DNA from: Streptomyces sp. CC53
GTDB lineage: Bacteria > Actinomycetota > Actinomycetes > Streptomycetales > Streptomycetaceae
DNA length: 39,618 nucleotides
Assembly (NCBI RefSeq): GCF_001865245.1
Contig: NZ_MKXB01000190.1
Location: forward strand, 1-39,618
Direction of reading: 5' to 3'
The translations under genes and the position numbers were made by a program. The stretch's first letter is position 1. Each line of letters opens with the position of its first letter. The notes beneath the pieces were generated by a model. It was not told the origin of the DNA. It did not search any database and was given only the letters and a program-made list of their open reading frames with translations. Of this stretch, positions 28,367 through 37,100 are shown piece after piece.

Positions 28367-28425
28367 TCACACTTGTGAATCGGCGATCACTCTAGTCAGC
28401 GCGCTCGATTCATCCAACACGTGTT
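28367..28425 (-). promoter_or_regulatory. Internal promoter with two dyads, upstream of T7SS substrates
   Basis: On the minus strand TTGGAT (28417 to 28412) and TAGAGT (28394 to 28389) are exactly 17 nt apart, a good vegetative promoter. The perfect palindrome aacacgtgtt (28416-28425) overlaps the -35. A second dyad, tcaca-ct-tgtga (28367-28378), lies just after the -10, near the expected transcript start. The 90-bp gap is less GC-rich than its surroundings. It would let the substrate genes be expressed apart from eccB, under one or two regulators. The regulators are unknown. Confidence 0.6.
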
Positions 28426-28440
28426 TCCGTCAACGGGCCT

Positions 28441-29814
28441 TCAGCGGGCCCTCCTGCGCCTGCTGTCCCTGATGACCGTCGCCGTCCCGGTGACCACGGC
28501 CACCAGGACGGCCGCGATGCCGAGGGCGTACGTCGCCAGGCGTTCGGTGCGTTCCTGGGCGGTCTCCGCCAAGGCCACGCGCACGGGTTCCGGGGCGGGT
28601 GGCCTGGGTGGGGCCGGGTCGGGGCTCGGGGCCTCGATCGGCGCCATGTCGGGCTCGCCCGCCAGGGCGCGGACCGGGTCGACGACGCCCCAGCCCACGT
28701 AGTCGTCGTGGCCGTTGATCGAGCGTTCCGCCGTCTGCTGGATGCGGGCGACGACCTGGCGGGGCGTCCAGGACGGGTACTTGGCGCGCAGCAGCGCCGC
28801 CACGCCCGCCACGTACGGGGCGGAGAAGCTGGTGCCGTTGTCGGTGCACTGGCCGCCGCCGGGGACCGTGGAGACGATGTCCACGCCCGGGGCCGCCACC
28901 CCGAGGAACGGCCCGGCCTGGGAGAACGGGGCGCGTTCGTTGTTGCGGTCGGAGGCGCCGACGGCGAGGACGCCGGGGAAGGCCGCGGGGTAGGTGTTCT
29001 TCGCCTTGCCGTCCAGGCCGTCGTTGCCGGCGGACGCGACGACGACGACGTCCGCCTCCAGGGCCTTCCTGACTGCTTGGGCCAGGTCCGAGTCGGCGCT
29101 GAGGGGCTGTGTCGTGTCCTGCGAGATGTTGATCACGTGGGCGCCCTCGGCGATGGCGTGCTCGATCGCCCGGGCCATCGTCCGCGACGTGCCGCTGTTC
29201 TTCTCGTCGTTCTGCCGGATCGGGATGATCGTGGCCTCCGGCGCGATGCCGACGAAGCCGGTGCCCTTGCGGGGTCTGGCCGCGATGATGCCCGCCACCT
29301 TCGTGCCGTGCCCGACCTCGTCGACGGTGCCGTTGGTCCTGCCGCGTCTGCTGCGGTCGTCGCCCTCCTTCTCCGGTGTGAGGAGGTCGGCGCCGGCCGA
29401 GGCGTCCACGGCGGGCTTCAGTTGGGGGTTGACGGTGTCCACGCCGGTGTCGATGACCGCGACGCGCACCCCCTTGCCCTTGGTGTCCGCCCAGAGTTCG
29501 TCGAGCAGCACCCGCTGGAGCGGCCACGGGGTGCCCTCGATCTGCTTCGGCATCGGGAAGGTGCACTCGCCGCTGCCGTCCAGACCGGGCGAGGCGGCCG
29601 CAGCGGTGCTGCTGTGCGGTGCGGCTGCGGGTGCCGCCGTGGCCGCCGGGTGCGGCAGCAGGACCGCCGCGGCGGCCAGGAGGGCGGCGATCCCTCGGGC
29701 GCGGCCGGCGGCGGGGAGGCCACCGGCGGCGGGGCTGCGCCGGGCACCGGGCGTACGAGGGGCACCCGGGGTGCGTCGGGCGCCGGGGGCGCTGGTCCGC
29801 TTCGTGTCGCGCAT
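28441..29814 (-). CDS. mycP: Second mycosin (subtilisin-like T7SS protease)
   Basis: A 457-aa subtilase of the mycosin type. The N-terminus is long and Arg/Pro-rich before a hydrophobic signal segment (about 41-60). Catalytic residues are D122 (VIDTGVD), H169 (GHGTK), S329 (NGTSFSA) and oxyanion N264 (SAGND). Cys84 and Cys323 may pair. A Pro-rich linker and a C-terminal TM helix (ending RRRRAR) complete the fold. It starts 15 nt after the eccB stop. It differs clearly from the first mycosin, so this is no recent duplicate. The two may cut different substrates. Confidence 0.94.
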   Translation of the reverse strand: MRDTKRTSAPGARRTPGAPRTPGARRSPAAGGLPAAGRARGIAALLAAAAVLLPHPAATAAPAAAPHSSTAAAASPGLDGSGECTFPMPKQIEGTPWPLQRVLLDELWADTKGKGVRVAVIDTGVDTVNPQLKPAVDASAGADLLTPEKEGDDRSRRGRTNGTVDEVGHGTKVAGIIAARPRKGTGFVGIAPEATIIPIRQNDEKNSGTSRTMARAIEHAIAEGAHVINISQDTTQPLSADSDLAQAVRKALEADVVVVASAGNDGLDGKAKNTYPAAFPGVLAVGASDRNNERAPFSQAGPFLGVAAPGVDIVSTVPGGGQCTDNGTSFSAPYVAGVAALLRAKYPSWTPRQVVARIQQTAERSINGHDDYVGWGVVDPVRALAGEPDMAPIEAPSPDPAPPRPPAPEPVRVALAETAQERTERLATYALGIAAVLVAVVTGTATVIRDSRRRRAR

Positions 29815-29828
29815 GGATGGCCCGCCCC

Positions 29829-31379
29829 TCAGGAACCCTGCGGCTGGCGTGCGCCGTTCGTGTCGAGCCGGGGGCCCTTCGACAGGAACGACGACCAGCT
29901 GATCGGGACGAGCGACGGGGTCACGCTCTCGTAGCCCAGCTTCTTCTGCGCCTCGCTGGGCACCGGTCGGCCGTCCGTCGGCTGCTGCTCCTGGCCCCCC
30001 GCGCCGATGGCGGAGCGCTGCTTGTCGCTGTCGCCGTTGGCCTGGACCGCGTAGCGCAGTCCGGTGTCGGTGACGAGGAACAAGGACCCGTCGGGCCGGG
30101 TCTGCTCGCCCTGGACCTGCGTGTACAGCAGGCCGGTGCCGGGCGTGACGTAGGTGCTGCTGCCGCCCGCGGTGATCTCCGCCGGGTAGCGGGTGCCGGC
30201 CCAGGTGGACAGCGTGGTGCGGCCCTTGTCGTCCACCGAGCGCAGCACGCTGCACACCGTGTCGCGTGCCCCGCCGCCGCTGGTGGAGTTGACCTGCACG
30301 GCCCGCTGCGCGGGCCAGCGGCGGTCGCCCGCGAAGGGCGTCGGCTCGGGCTGGAAGGAGGCGTTGTCGACGTCGGACGCCTTGCCGGCCATGTCGAGCC
30401 TGTCCGTCTGCGGGGAGTTGATCAGCAGCCAGGCGGTGAAGTCGGAGACCGGCCGGACCGCGCCCTGGAGGACGACGTAGTGCTGCGGCCCCGCGCCGGT
30501 CTCGGCCCTCAGGACCATGCCGACGCGGTCCTGCTCCTCGCTGAGTCCGCCGCCGATGCCGGCGGGTACGCCGACGGTGCCGGACAGCGCGGGGAAGCCG
30601 ACCGGGCTGCCGGTGTGCAGGGTGCGCAGCCAGTCCTCCGTCACCTGCTGGGGCTCCTTGTCGCCGACGAGCGCCCGCGTGAGGACGGCGGCGTCGGACG
30701 CGCCGCCCCGCACCTCGTACTTCGTGCCGCCCGCGTCGACGAGGTAGCGGGCACCCTTCTGGCCCTGTACGTACAGGACTTCGCCGTCCTGGAGGCGTTC
30801 CTTGCCGTCCGTGCGGCCGAAGTCCCGCTCGGCGAGGACGAAGGCGGCCTTCTGCACGCTGGAGCCCTTGCCGCCGCCCGGCTGGACGCACACCGCCCAC
30901 CGCTTCGCCTTGGCCGCTTCGGCCGCGCTGGGCAGCCGGTCGGGCGCGTACGGGATGCCGAGGATGGGGCCGCGGGGCGGTCTGCCGGCGTCGAGGACGT
31001 CGTCGCTGACCTGGATGACGTCGAACTTGCTGGGGTCCAGCAGCAGCCGGGCCGACGCCAGGTTCAGCACCGGGTGCAGCAGCGTCTTCTTGTCCTTGCC
31101 CTTCCCGGTCGTCAGCACGACGTACCGGGTCGTGGACTGCTTGCCGACGATGACTTTGGTGCCGGGCGCGTCCCAGCCCTTGGGGGCCTTCGGTTTGAAC
31201 ATGCCCCAGGCGCCGAACCCGGCCAGTACGAGGGCGCCGACGATCAGTCCGGGCAGCACCGCCCGCAGCGGCCGCGGTGCCCCCTCCTCCGTGCCGGAGG
31301 GCGAGGGTTGGAGGAATGCGGCCACCGTGCGCTTCTTCGCGAAGGTGTACGCGTTGAGCTCGTCCCGCCGTGATGCCAT
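29829..31379 (-). CDS. eccB: Type VII secretion membrane protein EccB
   Basis: EccB is an ESX core subunit with one TM helix and a large extracytoplasmic domain. The 516-aa product has the typical start SRRDELNAYTFAKKRTVAAFL, one TM (about 40-61), then the repeat-rich outer domain. Two cysteines (in WAVCVQ and DTVCSV) probably form the family disulfide. ATG at 31379 with GGGGA 4-5 nt upstream. It heads the minus-strand run eccB-mycP-142 aa-463 aa-mycP-esxA-esxB and is divergent from eccE. Confidence 0.96.
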   Translation of the reverse strand: MASRRDELNAYTFAKKRTVAAFLQPSPSGTEEGAPRPLRAVLPGLIVGALVLAGFGAWGMFKPKAPKGWDAPGTKVIVGKQSTTRYVVLTTGKGKDKKTLLHPVLNLASARLLLDPSKFDVIQVSDDVLDAGRPPRGPILGIPYAPDRLPSAAEAAKAKRWAVCVQPGGGKGSSVQKAAFVLAERDFGRTDGKERLQDGEVLYVQGQKGARYLVDAGGTKYEVRGGASDAAVLTRALVGDKEPQQVTEDWLRTLHTGSPVGFPALSGTVGVPAGIGGGLSEEQDRVGMVLRAETGAGPQHYVVLQGAVRPVSDFTAWLLINSPQTDRLDMAGKASDVDNASFQPEPTPFAGDRRWPAQRAVQVNSTSGGGARDTVCSVLRSVDDKGRTTLSTWAGTRYPAEITAGGSSTYVTPGTGLLYTQVQGEQTRPDGSLFLVTDTGLRYAVQANGDSDKQRSAIGAGGQEQQPTDGRPVPSEAQKKLGYESVTPSLVPISWSSFLSKGPRLDTNGARQPQGS

Positions 31380-31497
31380 AAGTCCCCGAAGATCCCCGTG
31401 TGTCGACGCCAGGCGGCGCCAAGTGCCGTGTGACGCAACCGTGTCCGCCGGGGCGCCGGGCGCGGCGCCCGCGGCCCCGGTTGTCGGACCGGCCCCC

Positions 31498-31540
31498 TAC
31501 TATGCCTGCCGTGGGAAGGCCGCCAGGGGGCGGGTAGGGT
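31498..31540 (+). promoter_or_regulatory. Possible eccE promoter elements
   Basis: TACTAT (31498-31503) and TAGGGT (31535-31540) are -10-like hexamers upstream of eccE, which starts at 31602. Neither has a convincing -35. The second lies in ggtagggtga, shared with the candidate eccD promoter. A 7-bp hairpin (31451-31470) lies further upstream, in the 222-bp eccB-eccE gap. Confidence 0.3.
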
Positions 31541-31601
31541 GATGCCGCCGCCAGCGCCCTGGTGGGCCGCGCAGATCGGGTTGGATCGGGGGATCTCCAT
31601 C

Positions 31602-32972
31602 ATGGCTTCCGCGACGCGTACGCGGCGTGCCGCGACGGCGCGCTCCGCGGTGCCCTCGCAGGGGGCGTCGCCGGCCGGGCACGCACCGGAGCCGTCGGCA
31701 TCCGGTCCCCGGGCGTCGGCCCGCGGTTCCCGTTCGCGTACGTCCTCGGCCGCCGCGCCGCGGCTGGGCGGGCGTCAGGGGGGCGCGGGTGCGTTCCGCC
31801 TGCAGCAGCTCGTGCTGATCGAGGTGGCCGCCGCGCTGCTGCTGGTGGCGTGGGTCGTGCACCCCCTCGCCCTGGTGCCGACGGGCGCCGTCGCCGCGCT
31901 GCTCGTGCTGCTCGCGGTGGTGCGGCGGCACCGGCGGTCGCTGCCGGAGTGGCTGGCCACCATCGTCGCCCTGCGGGCGCGTACGCGGCGCGCGGCGTCG
32001 ACGACCCTCCCGCCGGGTACGGAACCGGGCCTCGCGCCCGTGGTGGAGTGCGACCCGTCGTTGCGGACGTACTCCTACAGCGCCCGGGACCGGCGGCCGG
32101 TCGGGATGATCGGCGACGGCACGTTCTTGACGGCCGTCCTCCAGGTGGAGGCCGACGGGACGGCGCTGCGCCGGGACCGCACGCAGCGGCCGCTGCCCCT
32201 CGGACTCGTCCGGGACGCGCTGGACGTGGACGGGATACGGCTGGAGTCGGCCCAGATCGTCCAGCACGCGCAGCCCGCGCCCGCCCCGCACCTCCCCGTC
32301 GACTCGGTCGCCGTGCGCAACTACGCGCCGCTGCAGGAGCGGACGGGCTCGCCCGCCGTGCGGATCACCTGGATCGCGCTGAAACTGGACCCGGAGCTGT
32401 GTTCCGAGGCCGTCGCCGCGCGCGGCGGCGGGCTGACGGGGGCGCAGAAGTGCCTGCTGCGCGCCGCCGACCAGCTCGCGAGCCGGCTGGCGGGCGCCGG
32501 TTTCCGGGCCTCGGTGCTGTCCGAGCAGGGACTCGTGTCGGCGCTGGCCACGTCCGTGTGCGCCAACCCGCGGGCGCTGACGCGGGCCGACCGGGACCGC
32601 GCGCCGGGCCGCCGCACGCAGGAGACGTCGCGCACGTGGCGCTGCGACGACCGCCGCCACACCACGTACTGGATCGGGCGCTGGCCCCAGTTCGGTGAGG
32701 GTGGCGCTTCGATGCCGCAACTCGTGGCGCTGCTCACGTCGATACCGGCGCTCGCCACGACGTTCAGCCTCACCCTGAGCGGCGGCGGCGACCGGCAGGA
32801 GGTCGGCGTGACCGGATACGTGCGGATCACCGGGGGCAGTGACGAGGAACTGGTGGCGTCACGGCATGAGTTGGAGCGCGCGGCCCGCGGCGTCCGGACC
32901 GGCCTCGTCCGGTTGGACCGCGAGCAGTTGCCGGCGATGCTGGCCACGTTGCCGCTGGGCGGTGCCCGCTGA
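31602..32972 (+). CDS. eccE: Type VII secretion membrane protein EccE
   Basis: EccE is a peripheral subunit of the ESX membrane complex. The 456-aa product has a Ser/Arg-rich cytosolic start, two adjacent TM helices (about 70-86 and 88-107), and a large soluble domain. Phrases typical of EccE are VRNYAPL and RRHTTYWIGRWP. ATG at 31602, with GGGGGAT about 10 nt upstream. An upstream in-frame ATG at 31539 is less likely: no ribosome site, and it overlaps promoter-like sequence. The stop overlaps the next start as TGATG. Confidence 0.88.
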   Translation: MASATRTRRAATARSAVPSQGASPAGHAPEPSASGPRASARGSRSRTSSAAAPRLGGRQGGAGAFRLQQLVLIEVAAALLLVAWVVHPLALVPTGAVAALLVLLAVVRRHRRSLPEWLATIVALRARTRRAASTTLPPGTEPGLAPVVECDPSLRTYSYSARDRRPVGMIGDGTFLTAVLQVEADGTALRRDRTQRPLPLGLVRDALDVDGIRLESAQIVQHAQPAPAPHLPVDSVAVRNYAPLQERTGSPAVRITWIALKLDPELCSEAVAARGGGLTGAQKCLLRAADQLASRLAGAGFRASVLSEQGLVSALATSVCANPRALTRADRDRAPGRRTQETSRTWRCDDRRHTTYWIGRWPQFGEGGASMPQLVALLTSIPALATTFSLTLSGGGDRQEVGVTGYVRITGGSDEELVASRHELERAARGVRTGLVRLDREQLPAMLATLPLGGAR

Positions 32973-33844
32973 TGTCGACGCCCCAGCAGTTCCCCCAGCA
33001 GTTCCCTCCGTCCACCGGGCAGTTCCCGGAGCAGTCCCCGCGGCAGTTCTCGCCGCACCCGCCCCGGCAGGTGGCGCCGCACGTGCCCCGGCATCCCTCG
33101 CCGCAGGTCCCGCAGGAGGCCCCGGGCGCCGGACAGCGGGGGCGCGCACGCTTCGGGTTCGGCCTCGTCGGCCCCCGCCGCCGGCGGCACGCCTTCCCGG
33201 TCGAGAGCCTGGACTCCCTGGGCCTGCCGGTCGGTGACGACGGCGTGGTGATCGGCGTCGATCCCGAGAACCGCCCCTCCGTGCTCGGCATCAACCGGTC
33301 GGAGCCGTACGACGTCACGCTCATCGGCGGTCTGTGGACCGCCCAGGTCCTGGCGCTGCGTACCGCGGCCACGGGGACCCGGGTCGCTGTGGAGACGGGT
33401 CGCGCGGCGGCGTGGACGGCGCTCGTCCAGGCCGCGGGCGGCGGGCTGCCGTGTGTGACCCTGCACGACGTGGGGCGTGTGCCGCCGCAGGGGGCGTCCG
33501 CGGGCAGCCCGGTGCTGGTCGTGCGGGACTGCGGGATGCGCCCGCCGCGCGGAAGGGTGGTCTCCGCGCCCTGGCAGTCCGTCGTCACGCTGCTGCCGTA
33601 CCTGAGCCCCGCGGCGCCGCGGTTGATGGAGAAGTCGTCGCTGGTCGGTGTGCAGCGGGTGTCGCCCGACGAGGCGGCGCGCATCGGCTGGCTGCTGAAG
33701 TTGCCGCGCAGCGAGTCGCAGACCCTCTCCACGCTCGCGGACGGGGTGACGCTGTGGGTTTCCGGCGGTGACCGGCGCTTCGTGATGACCCAGCCCACCG
33801 ACGCGGAGGCCGGGTTGCTGGGCGCGGCCCGCCGGATGGACTGA
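32972..33844 (+). CDS. Conserved-looking T7SS-linked protein of unknown function (290 aa)
   Basis: A 290-aa soluble protein that begins with about 55 residues rich in Pro and Gln (PQQFPQQFPPS, with QF repeats). A compact domain follows (about 60-290) with motifs such as VVIGVDPENRPSVLGINR and YDVTLIGGLWTAQVLALRTA. No TM or signal peptide. The ATG overlaps the eccE stop by one base, so it is translationally coupled and probably works with EccE on the cytosolic side. I recognise no family. The QF-rich start resembles the Pro-rich tails of the EspI-like protein further on. Confidence 0.85.
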   Translation: MSTPQQFPQQFPPSTGQFPEQSPRQFSPHPPRQVAPHVPRHPSPQVPQEAPGAGQRGRARFGFGLVGPRRRRHAFPVESLDSLGLPVGDDGVVIGVDPENRPSVLGINRSEPYDVTLIGGLWTAQVLALRTAATGTRVAVETGRAAAWTALVQAAGGGLPCVTLHDVGRVPPQGASAGSPVLVVRDCGMRPPRGRVVSAPWQSVVTLLPYLSPAAPRLMEKSSLVGVQRVSPDEAARIGWLLKLPRSESQTLSTLADGVTLWVSGGDRRFVMTQPTDAEAGLLGAARRMD

Positions 33845-33879
33845 CTCCCCTCCCCCGGCGGCAGCGTGGACACGCCGCG

Positions 33880-33907
33880 GAGGCGGGGCGACCCGCCGTC
33901 CCGCCTC
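33880..33907 (+). terminator. Hairpin after the eccE unit
   Basis: gaggcggg (33880-33887) and cccgcctc (33900-33907) form an 8-bp stem with a 12-nt loop, about 36 nt after the stop of the 290-aa gene. Confidence 0.55.
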
Positions 33908-33998
33908 GGAGGAGTCGCGTCCGGACATCCGGTACCGACCCTGTCCGGTACGGGAGCGTACGGGGGTGCCGGCTCGCGTCCGGTACGGGCGGACGGGC

Positions 33999-34029
33999 CT
34001 GACGGACGGCCACCGGAGGCGATTAGGGT
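33999..34029 (+). promoter_or_regulatory. Candidate promoter of the EspI-like gene
   Basis: CTGACG (33999-34004), one base off TTGACG, and TAGGGT (34024-34029) are 19 nt apart, slightly longer than ideal. They lie about 155 nt before the GTG start. Confidence 0.4.
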
Positions 34030-34185
34030 GGGAGGAGCCGACCGTCGGCCCGCACGGGACCGTGAGCACCCAGGGGAAGGGCAGGGGAAGGTGCGCCGGG
34101 TGGACGGAACGGACGAACGAACAGGAACGGTCGCCCCACCCCACCCATGACCGGACAAGGGTGCTCGACCACACCAGGAGGCAAA

Positions 34186-37100
34186 GTGAACGGCGATCGG
34201 GACGAGATCCGCGAGGGATGGCGCGTGCCTCACGCCGACGATCAGTCCGACGCGGATGCCGTCGAGGTGACGGGTGAGTTCACCATCGACTACACCCCGC
34301 CCGCCTGGTACACGCAGAACGCGGGGGGTACCGGGCCGGGCGGCGGCACCGCACCCGGTGCGGATCCGGCCGGGATGACGCCACCCCTGCCGCCCCCGCC
34401 GCCGACCGGGCAGCCGATCGCCGTCCCGCCGCTCCCTGCGGACGGCGGGTACCAGTCCGGCTGGACGATGCAGCCGCCGGTCGCCCCCGCCCCGCAGCCC
34501 ACCGCCGGTGGTGGTGCGGAGGGCGAAGCCACCATGCTGTTCTCCGCCGCCGCACCGACGCCGGACCGCGCGGAGCCAGAAGCTGCCCCCGTGGGCGCCG
34601 ACACCTACGGACGCGGTGCGGGCCACCCGTCCGGCGCGGACGCCGCCCAAGCCCTGCCCGGCGCCTGGGTCGGCACCGAGGGCTCGCCGCCGGCCCAGGG
34701 CTCACCGGACTCCGGACGGTCCGCGCACGCGCAGGACTCCGCGCACACGGGAGAGCCGACGCACACGCAGGATTCCCCGCACACGGCTGCGTTCACGGCC
34801 CCGCAGGAGCCCGTGGACATGTCCGGCGGCACCGACGGACCGCACGGATCACACGGCTCACACGGCTCACACGGCTCACACGGCTCACACGGCACTAACG
34901 GCTCGCACGGCTCCGAGGGCGCGCAGGAGCAGACGCCGTCCGCGGCGCTCCTGGACTCCGCGGCCCCCGCCCTCCCCCCGCGGACGGGGGACACGGGCAC
35001 GGACCACGCCGACCTCGGTGACGGACCGTCACCGGCGAGGGCGGACGGGGAGGCTCCGACCGGGGCACCCGTCGACAGCGCACCGGTGGCGTCCGGCGCA
35101 CCGCAGGCGCCGGACGGGTCGGACGGCCCGGGTGCGGCGGATGCGCCGGGCGAGCCGGCGGTATCCGGTGGTTCCGACGTTCCGAACCCCTCCGGCGCCG
35201 CCACAGCCCCCGGTACCTCCGCTGGCCCGGGCGACGCGGACGCCCCAGGCGACGCGGACGCCCCGGGAGACGTCGCCGTGCAGCAGGGCGCTCCGGAGGA
35301 CGGAGCCTCCCCTGACGGCGCGCCCCACGGCCCCCGCCCTTCGGACAGCGGCCCGGTGGCTGCGGTGCCCGCGGACGCGGTCGCCCCGGACGGTGGCGCG
35401 CAGCCGGTGGCGCCCGCTCCGCCGGTCGCCGGTCTGCCGCCGCTGCCCCCCGCGTTCCAGCCCGCCGCCGCGGCCGGGGCTCCGGCGGGTGCACCGCAGT
35501 GGCCCGGCCACACGCCCGGTGGCGACCAGTCGTCCGCACCGGCGGCGCCCCACGCGGCGGACGCTCCGGGCGCCGGGGCCGGGTGGCCGCCGGCTGCGCC
35601 GACGCCCGCGCACCCGGCGGCCGGGCCCTCCGTACCGCAGGGCGGGTACGGATTCCCGCAGCCGGGGGCCGTGCCGCCCGGCGCGCCCGCACCCGGTGGT
35701 CCAGGCCCTGCCGCGCACCAGACCGGATACGGGACGCCGCAGCCCGGCTTCCCCCAGCCCGGCGGTCCTCAGCAGCCCCAGCCCCCGCAGTACGGACAGC
35801 CCGCGGGTGGCTACGGCTTCCCGCATCCGGGGGCCGGCGGGCAGCCCGTGGCGCCTCAGGGCGGGTACGGATTCCCCCACCCCGGCGGGCAGCAGCCCCC
35901 TCCGCACGGGGGCCACGGCTTCCCCCAGCCCGGCCGGCCCGCTCAGCCGCCCCACCCGGGGCAGGCCGGACAGCCCGTCGGCCCCGGTCAGCCGGTGCCG
36001 CCGCAGCACCAACAGCCGCAGCCTCAGGGCGGGTACGGGTTCCCGCAGCCCGGCGTGCCCGCCCAGCCCGCCCCGCCGGGACAGCCGCCCCACCCGGGGC
36101 AGCCCGGTCAGCCCGCCGTCCCCGGGCAGCAGGCGCCGGTGCCGCCGGCGCACCCCGGTGCGCCCGACCCGCGGATCGCCGGGGCCTGGCCCGCGGCGGT
36201 CACGCACGACCAGCGCGAGCGTTCCGTGCCGGGTGCGCCGCTCGGGTACACGGCGGCCGTCGAGCTGTCGTCCGACCGGCTGCTCAGGAACAGCAGGCAG
36301 AAGCCGAAGAGCAGCCGCGTCCCGTCCGCGGCGTCGCGGTTCAAGCTGGGCGGCAAGAAGGAGGAGCAGGAGCGGCAGCGCAAGCTCCAGCTCATCCGGA
36401 CGCCGGTGCTCTCGTGCTACCGGATCGCGGTCATCTCCCTCAAGGGCGGTGTCGGCAAGACCACGACGACGACCGCCCTGGGGGCGACCCTCGCCACCGA
36501 GCGGCAGGACAAGATCCTGGCGATCGACGCCAACCCGGACGCGGGGACGCTCGGCCGCCGCGTGCGGCGCGAGACCGGTGCCACCATCCGCGACCTCGTA
36601 CAGGCGATCCCGTACCTCAACTCGTACATGGACATCCGCCGGTTCACCTCGCAGGCGCCGTCCGGTCTGGAGATCCTCGCCAACGACGTGGACCCCGCCG
36701 TGTCGACGGCGTTCAACGACGAGGACTACCGGCGGGCGATCGACGTGCTCGGCAAGCAGTACCCGGTCATCCTCACGGACTCGGGCACGGGCCTGCTCTA
36801 CAGCGCGATGCGCGGGGTGCTGGACCTCGCCGACCAGCTGATCATCATCTCCACCCCTTCGGTGGACGGCGCCTCCAGTGCCTCCACCACGCTGGACTGG
36901 CTCCACGCGCACGGGTACGCGGACCTGGTGCAGCGGTCGATCACGGTCATCTCGGGGGTCCGCGAGACCGGGAAGATGATCAAGGTGGAGGACATCGTCG
37001 CGCACTTCCAGACCCGTTGCCGGGGCGTGCTGGTCGTACCGTTCGACGAACACCTGGCGGCGGGTGCCGAGGTGGACCTCGACATGATGCGGCCGAAGAC

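Larger units (their letters stand above)
33845..34185 (+). other. 341-bp gap before the EspI-like gene
   Basis: No gene is supported. It holds the hairpin at 33880-33907, several short inverted gtac-containing repeats (33930-33990), a candidate promoter at 33999-34029, and the AGGAGG ribosome site of the next gene at 34176-34181. Confidence 0.6.

Noticed and set aside
29815..31422. Extension of the second mycosin into the eccB region as one 993-aa protein
   Set aside because: The added part is an off-frame reading of eccB; the ATG at 29814 begins a normal mycosin with a signal sequence.
34147..34185. Upstream ATG for the EspI-like gene
   Set aside because: No ribosome site, while AGGAGG directly precedes the GTG at 34186.
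34843..34914. CRISPR-like short tandem array
   Set aside because: Units of 9 bp without spacers, in frame within a coding region; it is a coding repeat.
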